64,000 nucleotides of DNA from Varanus komodoensis (taxonomy: Eukaryota; Chordata; Lepidosauria; Squamata; Varanidae), in assembly GCF_004798865.1 (NCBI RefSeq), contig NW_025335587.1, forward strand, positions 124,001-188,000. Reading direction: 5' to 3'. Below are positions 58,165-64,000 of this stretch, in pieces (the first letter of the stretch is position 1; each line of letters starts with the position of its first letter). A model generated the notes under the pieces. That model did no database searches. It saw only the letters and a program-made list of their open reading frames with translations, and was not told the origin of the DNA. The position numbers and the translations under genes were made by a program.

Positions 58165-58330
58165 TTACATCAGAAATCCTAAACATGCCTACTCAGAAAT
58201 AAGTCCCACCAAGTTTAATATGCCTTATTCCTATGCAAGGGGATATAAAATCGCAGTCTTAGGTTGTACCAATCTGCCTGGAAGTAAGCCCCATTGCACT
58301 CAATGGAGCATGCTTCTGATAGACATTCAG
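58165..58330. repeat. Two adjacent short palindromic repeats, GTGCAATCCTA family
   Basis: First copy: CATGCCTACTCAGAAATAAG, TCCCACCAAGTTTAATATGC, CCTATGCAAGG. Second copy: CTGGAAGTAAGCCCCATTGC, ACTCAATGGAGCATGCTTCT. They sit head to tail with about 10 bases between them. Confidence 0.6.
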
Positions 58331-58776
58331 TTTATAGGATCACAGTTAATCTAATATTGGTGATCCAAAGAAGCATACTTCCTTGCAAGTCACTCCAGGG
58401 GAAAAATCAGTTTAAATCCCTGGCATTCACTTCTAAAAGTCAAATATGTTTAGCACAAAATATGTTTAGTATGCGGTGCCAGGTCACCTGATGGTGGTGG
58501 TGGTGGCAGTTGGTGGCAGCAGCTTGCCCTTCAAAAGGCTACAATTTCATGTGCATGTTCAGACAGAAAAATATTCTGCAGCTTCCTGCATGCGCCTTCC
58601 AGAAACAAATAAAACCTAGGCAAGGGGAACAAGGAGACAATTTGCTCTCACTGTCAACAGATCAAGTGCAGAAAACCAAGGGGAACTGGAACTGAATGAA
58701 GTATCTTGGAAAGGCATATGGCTGACCAGCCAGTGGGACTTACTTCCATGTAAACATAGAAAGGATTAGGAAGAAC

Positions 58777-58913
58777 GTAGTGCAATGAAAGAGCATGTGC
58801 TGCCCATGCAAACGGTCTCAGGTTCAGTCCATGATCTTGATAATCAGACAGGGACGGAAAGGGCCACCCCTTAAAGCCCTGGAAAGCTGCTGGTGGTCAT
58901 TGTGTAGACCAAC
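58777..58913 (+). mobile_element. tRNA-derived SINE (other family)
   Basis: Begins near AATGAAAGAGCATGTGCTGC, with a clear B box GGTTCAGTCC at 58821-58830. The body includes GGGCCACCCCTTAAAGCCCT and GCTGCTGGTGGTCATTGTGT then AGACCAACC, typical of a reptilian tRNA SINE whose body reads ..CTGGAGAGCTGCTGCCAGTC.. It is a SINE rather than a tRNA gene because the acceptor and anticodon arms do not fold convincingly. Confidence 0.65.
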
Positions 58914-59888
58914 CTTCGCCACTCTGTTGTCCTCTAGATGTCCTGGAGTACAAGTTCGATCATCCCAAACCAGAATGCCAACTAGCCAGGCTGCCCGATG
59001 ATGGACCCTTAATCCAATACCTCCACAGGGTATCCGGTGTAGATGTTACTGCAGTAGGTGGAACAAGGATGATCCGACTTGGGATAAGGCAGATTCTAGG
59101 AACTATGAATGGAGAGAAGGCTCGCCCAATTTAGCAATCCACTAAAATCCATAGAATTACTCAGCTCAGGTTTTCCTAACTCGCTGTACTTAGGTTCAGT
59201 AGCACATGCCTCTATTTTATTTTGTTATATGTTATTTTTAAATACTACTTTGCACACTGGAATCACTCTTGGTGATGAAGGACTGGATGTATTTAAAGAA
59301 ATAAACATTTGGAAGGCATTAGATTCTGCCTGACCTTGATAGTTCTGAGCATCTGGACATAGTTCAGTGATAAGCTTCATACTCTACATACAAGAGTTCA
59401 GCACAAGAAAAGATCTGTGTGCAAGCTGTGGAGAAATCAGTGAACAACCTTTCTTCCAGTGTGAACCTAAATGCATTTATTAAAAAGTCTGTCAGTCTAG
59501 TGACTTAAAGGTAAGTGTGCATGTAATCTCAATATTCTGGGGTGCAATCCATAAGGCGAGTAAATCCCCTTGATGTGCACATATGAACAACTTCTATTTA
59601 TTTCAGTGGGACTCAGGTGGGAAATCTAACAGTGTCGCTTAGGTTAGAATCAGTGAGCCAAATTCAGTGGGGCTGATATCATCATAATTTAAAAAAAAAA
59701 ACCTTAATAGTATTGATTTTACTATAACAGAATAAGGCTGCAACCTTATATGATATATCAACCTTGTATCATTGATTCAGTGGGACTTTCCTCAGGTATA
59801 GGTTTACAGCCTTATTGTGGTATAGTAAACAGTTGTAGAAGTGCTGTCTTAGCAGTACTTCCACACAGTAAGTCTCTGTACACATGTG

Positions 59889-59890
<2 letters not shown>

Positions 59891-59919
<29 letters not shown>
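59891..59919. repeat. GT microsatellite at gap edge
   Basis: About 14 GT units running directly into the assembly gap; true length unknown. Confidence 0.9.
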
Positions 59920-60019
59920 NNNNNNNNNNNNNNNNNNNNNNNNNNNNNNNNNNNNNNNNNNNNNNNNNNNNNNNNNNNNNNNNNNNNNNNNNNNNNNNNN
60001 NNNNNNNNNNNNNNNNNNN
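59920..60019. other. Assembly gap (100 N)
   Basis: Exactly 100 unknown bases, the conventional size for a gap of unknown length. It is bounded by a GT repeat on the left and a 40-base A run on the right, so the missing sequence is probably simple repeat. Confidence 0.97.

Positions 60020-60059
<40 letters not shown>
60020..60059. repeat. 40-nt poly(A) run at gap edge
   Basis: Uninterrupted A run directly after the gap. It could be the 3' tail of a retroposed element lost in the gap or a gap-closing artefact. Confidence 0.85.
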
Positions 60060-60062
<3 letters not shown>

Positions 60063-60086
60063 GGAAGAGAAGGAGGGTGAAGTGGC

Positions 60087-60089
<3 letters not shown>

Positions 60090-60129
<40 letters not shown>
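60090..60129. repeat. GA microsatellite
   Basis: About 19 GA units following GGCAGAGT. With the neighbouring GT and A runs it makes a compound low-complexity zone around the gap. Confidence 0.92.
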
Positions 60130-60133
<4 letters not shown>

Positions 60134-60879
60134 TTACTGTATGGATGGGCTGGGATGCTATTCTTCACACTTTGTAGAGCAACCCAATCCTAAACAAATT
60201 ACATTCATGCCCATTAAAATACCATGCATTGCTTCCAAATATCTTTACTTCAGATATTTGAAGTACTTCAGAGGATTCTGCCACTTCAGAGGATTCTGCC
60301 CTTAAGGACAACATAGAAATAACTTCTGATAGGCAGCTAGGTGGCATTAGGAAGATTACTTTATCCTTACAGGTAGATTTTATGCAAAACATTGATTACT
60401 TAAGAGCCATGACTTGATCTGGAAAGGCATCGGTAAGAGATAAGGTGGGATGGACAGGCAAACTCTGCTGGGCTTTTGCAGATGGAATCCCAAATTCACA
60501 GAACAGTTCCTAAGGGCACAATCCTATGTATGTGTAGACAAGAAAAAGTCCAACAATTTCCCAGGGCATGCTGGCTGGGTAATCCTGGGACTTGTAGGAC
60601 TTCTCTCTGTGACCCTTGGATTGCACTCAGAACAGTGAGCAAGCCTCCGAGTTCTTTACCAGGCAGGATGTTATAAGGGAAAAGAGAAAAGAAATCAAGG
60701 TAATGATTTACTCTCCAATTCTGCAGCTTATTATACAGAAATCGGGAGGAATGACAGGCTGTTTTGGCAAGTGTGGAAACACACACATTTTCTGGTATTT
60801 ACAGCCCTTATCCTGTTTTCACTCCACTTGAAAGGAAAAGGAGAACTGAATTCCTTGAACTTTCTACAGCAACTTCTCC

Positions 60880-60985
60880 CTACCTGGGTCTCTCCAGATT
60901 GCTCAGTACTTCCAGCACTCCTAAGCCGGCTTGTGGGCTGGTGGTGATATGGAAATTGTAGTACAACATACCAAAGGGTGCCAGG
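60880..60985. repeat. Short palindromic repeat, ACAACTCCCA family
   Basis: Left part TCTCCAGATTGCTCAGTACT, right arm GGTGGTGATATGGAAATTGT then AGTACAACATACCAAAGGGT. It lies about 1.4 kb upstream of the FOXE3 promoter. Confidence 0.55.
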
Positions 60986-61089
60986 ATTAGGAATGCTGCT
61001 GTACAGCCATATGCTTACCAACGACGTATATTGCTTCTCACGGCGAATGAAATGGATCCCAGCCCGCAGCAGCTTATGCTGTAACAAAA

Positions 61090-61220
61090 GCTCAGCCCTG
61101 TGCGTGCTTACCCCGAAGTAAGTCGCCCTATGTTCAGCGAGGCTTATGCCTGGTGGGAGTGCAATCCCGAGCACATTTACCTAAACTCAGTGGGGTTACT
61201 TTTGTGCAGGATTGCATTGT
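61090..61220. repeat. Two short palindromic repeats, GTGCAATCCTA family, near FOXE3
   Basis: Contains ACCCCGAAGTAAGTCGCCCT and GTTCAGCGAGGCTTATGCCT, then AGTGCAATCCCGAGCACATT, CTCAGTGGGGTTACTTTTGT and GCAGGATTGCATTG. Two copies lie back to back about 1.2 kb upstream of the FOXE3 TATA box. CpGs persist in this copy. Confidence 0.6.
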
Positions 61221-61699
61221 CCAGGTGCCACCAGACACTCTGTTGCGTCTGAACTCTGATCAGGTGCAAATAAATAGTCAAGGAAAGAGCTGTGTCTACC
61301 ACGTGTCTGTTCAGAAGGTCTCAGAGGGACTACGCAGGCAGCTCAGTGAACAAGAGACAGGAGGATAAGACATTTATTTGTATCATACAATGTGGAAAAA
61401 GAAAATTGTCATGTTTTATTTATTCTGGGTTGTGTATTCTTTGATGTGTTTTAAATCTTCTTGTGCTTCAAAACCCTACTTAGCAATTTGGGAGTAAGTT
61501 GCATAGCTCTGTACATGACCTTTTTGCTAAAGAAATGTTTCCATTCAGTCACTGAATTATCCTGGTCCAAGCCATCTTTTCTGCAATTTATTTCTAAAGT
61601 GTGTGCGTAAGTGATTCCGTTCACAAGGTGGCTGCCTCTTCTAGCCTTTAGGATAAAGCAACAGTCCCATAGATGTCAAGTAAACTGACTGACGCCAGC

Positions 61700-62461
61700 C
61701 TCTCTGGAGCGAGCTGCTCACTGATTTTCACGCTATTTGCCTCCATGTAGTCCGAGTTACACATTGGGAACTTCTCCTGCTCAAACTCTGTCTTGTGCAT
61801 GCCACACTGTTGCAGGAGAACTTCCAGTGGAGTTTGCCTGCCTGCCTTCTCAAATCCTAAATCAGTTTGGCAGAGGATCGCAAATCACCTTTCCCCCACG
61901 ATCAATTATTTCACTGATAGCCAGGAGTGTAAACAGGTGTGGGTATTAATAAATTAGATTCTCGACAGGAGCTTGTAGGTGTACAACCACTTGGGAGTCA
62001 ACCGAAGTAATTACAAGTTCACACCTTAGGCACGGCAAAGACATGTCCTCTTTGCCGTTACGGGCTCAGGCAGCGATCCTAGGAATACTTACTTGGCGCA
62101 AACCCCACCGAAGAGAACAAGGAGTTCTGCGCCCGGAGTTTGCCTAGGAAATCCCGGCATGTCCCCCCTCCGTTCGCCTGTCGCCCACCCCAATTTTGGA
62201 GACAAATGCCAGCGCCAGGCTACGGAACGCCTTTCGCTCGACATTTCGCCTGCCCCGAGTGCAAAGGAGCGGCGGGTCGGCGGGTGGGCGGTGGCCGCGC
62301 GTTCAGGGGGCTGTACCAGGGTGGCGCCAGGCCTGGTCTATATAACGCAGGTTTCCTACCCACACCTGTCCCCGAGGGAGCGCCCCTGTGCCATCGCCTT
62401 TGCCTTCCAGCCGCGGCTTCCCTCGCCTACCAATCTGGCCGGTTTCTCCTTCTTCTCGGGC
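61700..62461 (+). promoter_or_regulatory. FOXE3: FOXE3 promoter and 5' UTR
   Basis: A TATA box, TATATAA, lies at 62339-62345 after GGTC, predicting a start near 62370 and a 5' UTR of about 90-100 bases before the ATG at 62462. Sequence from about 62050 on is CpG-rich. Upstream are a homeodomain-like TAATTAC at 62008-62014 and AT-rich homeodomain-type words near 61944. Lens control of FOXE3 by PAX6 and other homeodomain factors is known in other vertebrates; whether these words act is not known. Confidence 0.6.
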
Positions 62462-63670
62462 ATGTGCACCATGACATCCGACTCCCTCCCCAATCCAAGC
62501 TCCCCCAATTTGCACAGGGCCTCCCCGTCGGGCTGCAAGGTGGAGCCGCTGCTGATCAAGGCGGAGCCCAGGGCCAGCCCGCCGGAGAGAGGAGGGGAGC
62601 AGCTTGCGGAGGAGCAGCCGCCCTGCCCCGGTGCAGGGGGCGGCGGCGGCCGTCGGAGGAAGCGTCCGGTGCAGCGCGGCAAGCCGCCCTATTCGTACAT
62701 CGCGCTGATCGCCATGGCCATCGCCAACGCGCCCGAGCGCCGCCTGACGCTGGGCGGCATCTACAAGTTCATCACCGAGCGCTTCCCCTTCTACCGAGAG
62801 AACCCCAAGAAGTGGCAGAACTCCATCCGCCACAACCTGACGCTCAACGACTGCTTCGTCAAGATCCCCCGCGAGCCGGGCCACCCGGGCAAGGGCAACT
62901 ACTGGACGCTGGACCCGGCCGCCGAGGACATGTTCGACAACGGCAGCTTCCTGCGCCGGAGGAAGCGCTTCAAGCGCACCGACCTCACCACCTACCCGGG
63001 CTACGTGCACAGCGCCAGCGCCTTCACCCCCAGCCCCGGCCCGGGAGTCGCCCGGCCGGGCCCGTGCAACGGCCCCGGCGGCGTCGGCTACGCGGTCAGC
63101 GGAGGCCCCGTCTATTCCCCCGGCGGCGCGGCTTACGGCGCGCAGCTGGCCGGCCTGCCCCAGTACCCGGGGACGGCGCCCGCGCTGCCGCCGCGAATGT
63201 TCAGCATCGACAGCCTGATCAGCTCCCAGCAGCAGCAACAGCAGCAGCAGCAGCAGGCCGCGTCCCTGCAGGCCTCCCCGGTGGGGGCAGAACTGGCGCA
63301 TCACCCCCTGGGCCTGAACGGCGCCGGCGAACTAGGCAGTTGCCCCGTGGGTAGCCCGGAGGCCTGTTTCCAGCCGCAGCAGGTTGGCTCCGGCTTGCTA
63401 GGCCGACAGCCCCCGGCCATGCCGTACCCGTACTCGGCCTCCCCTCCAGGCCACTTAGCGGTGCCGCAAGGCGCCTATTCCCCGCCCAACGCGCAGCTCT
63501 ACGGCGCCCCCAACAGGCTGGCCCTGCAGCCCGGGCGGCCCGCCTCTTCCTGCGCCGACCACGCCGAGCAGCTGCTGCAACTCAACGGCCTGGGACAGTT
63601 CGGAGGCCCCGCCAACAGCTCTTACATGAGGCAGGCCAATTTCTCCTCCGGACTCGAAAGATATTTATGA
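62462..63670 (+). CDS. FOXE3: Forkhead transcription factor FOXE3, single exon
   Basis: 402 codons from ATG 62462 to TGA 63668-63670, no intron, as usual for FOXE genes. The forkhead domain spans residues 72-172 ([20 protein letters not shown] to the basic RRRKRFKR), with recognition helix [11 protein letters not shown] at 120-130 and wing [13 protein letters not shown]3 rather than FOXE1 is supported by the C-terminus [14 protein letters not shown] (human LRQPGFASGLERYL), by RMFSIDSL at 245-252 (human RLFSVDSL) and by the position next to CMPK1. The factor controls lens epithelium growth. It is longer than human FOXE3 (319 aa), with a 10-residue glutamine run at 256-265 and an N-terminal IKAEP (sumoylation-type motif). 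The frame stays open upstream to 62093, but the TATA box at 62339 makes 62462 or the better Kozak ATG at 62471 (CACCATGA, 399 aa) the likely start. Confidence 0.95.
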   Translation: MCTMTSDSLPNPSSPNLHRASPSGCKVEPLLIKAEPRASPPERGGEQLAEEQPPCPGAGGGGGRRRKRPVQRGKPPYSYIALIAMAIANAPERRLTLGGIYKFITERFPFYRENPKKWQNSIRHNLTLNDCFVKIPREPGHPGKGNYWTLDPAAEDMFDNGSFLRRRKRFKRTDLTTYPGYVHSASAFTPSPGPGVARPGPCNGPGGVGYAVSGGPVYSPGGAAYGAQLAGLPQYPGTAPALPPRMFSIDSLISSQQQQQQQQQQAASLQASPVGAELAHHPLGLNGAGELGSCPVGSPEACFQPQQVGSGLLGRQPPAMPYPYSASPPGHLAVPQGAYSPPNAQLYGAPNRLALQPGRPASSCADHAEQLLQLNGLGQFGGPANSSYMRQANFSSGLERYL

Positions 63671-64000
63671 AAGAAGGAACCGGAGTGCCTTGATGAGAGT
63701 GACCAAAGCCAACGTACAGTCTGCACCTGTTGGAACGTTTGCTGTAGCCAGGTGGAAGGGAAGCCCACGTTCAGTACTTGACTGGAGCGCTTCTTAGCAT
63801 ACATAGGTAGCTTCTTTAGTTGTAAGAGCCTGGTCGTGTGAATCAGGGTTGTCTGCCTTATAGAGGTGACTGCTCTGAGCCTTTAGTTGTTGCGAGCAAG
63901 AGGCACCGAGCTCCTCGTGGATAAGCAAGCTGGACAGCCTATCCCTGGCACATTTGTCAAGGGTATCAGAGAATGTGCCACAACTTAAATATCGGGCCTG
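63671..64000 (+). other. FOXE3: FOXE3 3' UTR, partial
   Basis: Downstream of the stop codon to the window edge. No AATAAA or ATTAAA is present, so the transcript end is beyond the window. No other gene is seen. Confidence 0.6.

Larger units (their letters stand above)
50036..61699. other. Gene desert, part 3, upstream of FOXE3
   Basis: Contains SINEs at 51818, 52165, 53070 and 58777, the TCTA repeat at 53016, a doubtful L2 end at 54700, palindromic repeats at 56908, 57205, 58165, 58908, 59760, 60880 and 61090, and the gap zone at 59891-60129. Open frames of up to about 125 codons at 54.6-56.3 kb overlap on both strands and do not resemble known proteins. FOXE3 enhancers may lie here, but none can be recognised from one sequence. 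Confidence 0.55.

Noticed and set aside
58777-58913. tRNA gene
   Set aside because: Only the B box is clear; no proper cloverleaf is visible and the sequence continues into a SINE body.
62093-62461. Upstream in-frame extension of FOXE3 by 123 codons
   Set aside because: A TATA box at 62339 lies inside it, no FOXE N-terminus resembles it, and the ATG at 62462/62471 gives the expected protein.
62303-63304. 333-codon antisense frame across FOXE3, and the 404-codon frame at 62140-63354
   Set aside because: GC-rich coding sequence leaves its other frames open. Their translations are low-complexity Arg/Ala/Gly-rich and match nothing.
1-64000. LTR retroelement or endogenous retrovirus
   Set aside because: No paired long terminal repeats and no gag-, pol- or env-like block of this type were recognised; all reverse transcriptase pieces belong to LINEs.

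Overview
The window is vertebrate nuclear DNA, most likely from a squamate reptile (lizard or snake). Three genes are recognisable from their spliced protein sequence: STIL on the minus strand (3' third beyond the left edge), CMPK1 on the plus strand, and the single-exon FOXE3 on the plus strand at the right end. This is the conserved order STIL-CMPK1-FOXE3 known from other vertebrates. The reptile call rests on the repeats: decayed and fresh L2, CR1 and L1 LINEs side by side, MIR-like tRNA SINEs read as a long tRNA-derived unit, 5S-rRNA-like SINE fragments, a non-autonomous hAT element, and many short palindromic repeats of a kind I associate with squamates. The species cannot be named.

Layout. 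1-13.6 kb: 13 coding exons of STIL with canonical GT-AG borders and consistent reading phases, giving about 888 codons, followed by a long intron 1 and a non-coding first exon ending at 15349. 15.3-17.1 kb: two GC-rich promoters back to back. The STIL side has five CCAAT boxes; an NRF1-like palindrome lies between; the CMPK1 side has a ZNF143-like motif. 16888-25254: six coding exons of CMPK1 (233 aa), then a 3' UTR that probably ends near 27.44 kb. 27.4-61.7 kb: about 34 kb of gene desert with no supportable protein gene, filled with LINE and SINE fragments, microsatellites, one 424-bp hAT element with perfect target duplications and one 100-N assembly gap. 62.3-63.7 kb: FOXE3, with a TATA box and a 402-aa reading frame including a complete forkhead domain.

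How the genes relate. STIL (centriole assembly) and CMPK1 (pyrimidine nucleoside monophosphate kinase) are divergently transcribed from neighbouring CpG-rich promoters about 1.5 kb apart. Both are housekeeping or proliferation genes. FOXE3 is a developmental (lens) transcription factor standing alone beside the gene desert, where its distal control elements may lie, although I cannot point to one. I saw no LTR retroelement or retroviral remnant that I could support, no CRISPR array, and no prokaryotic-type system. No clearly novel biological system was found; the interest lies in the young mobile elements, the palindromic repeat families and lineage-specific features of the three proteins.
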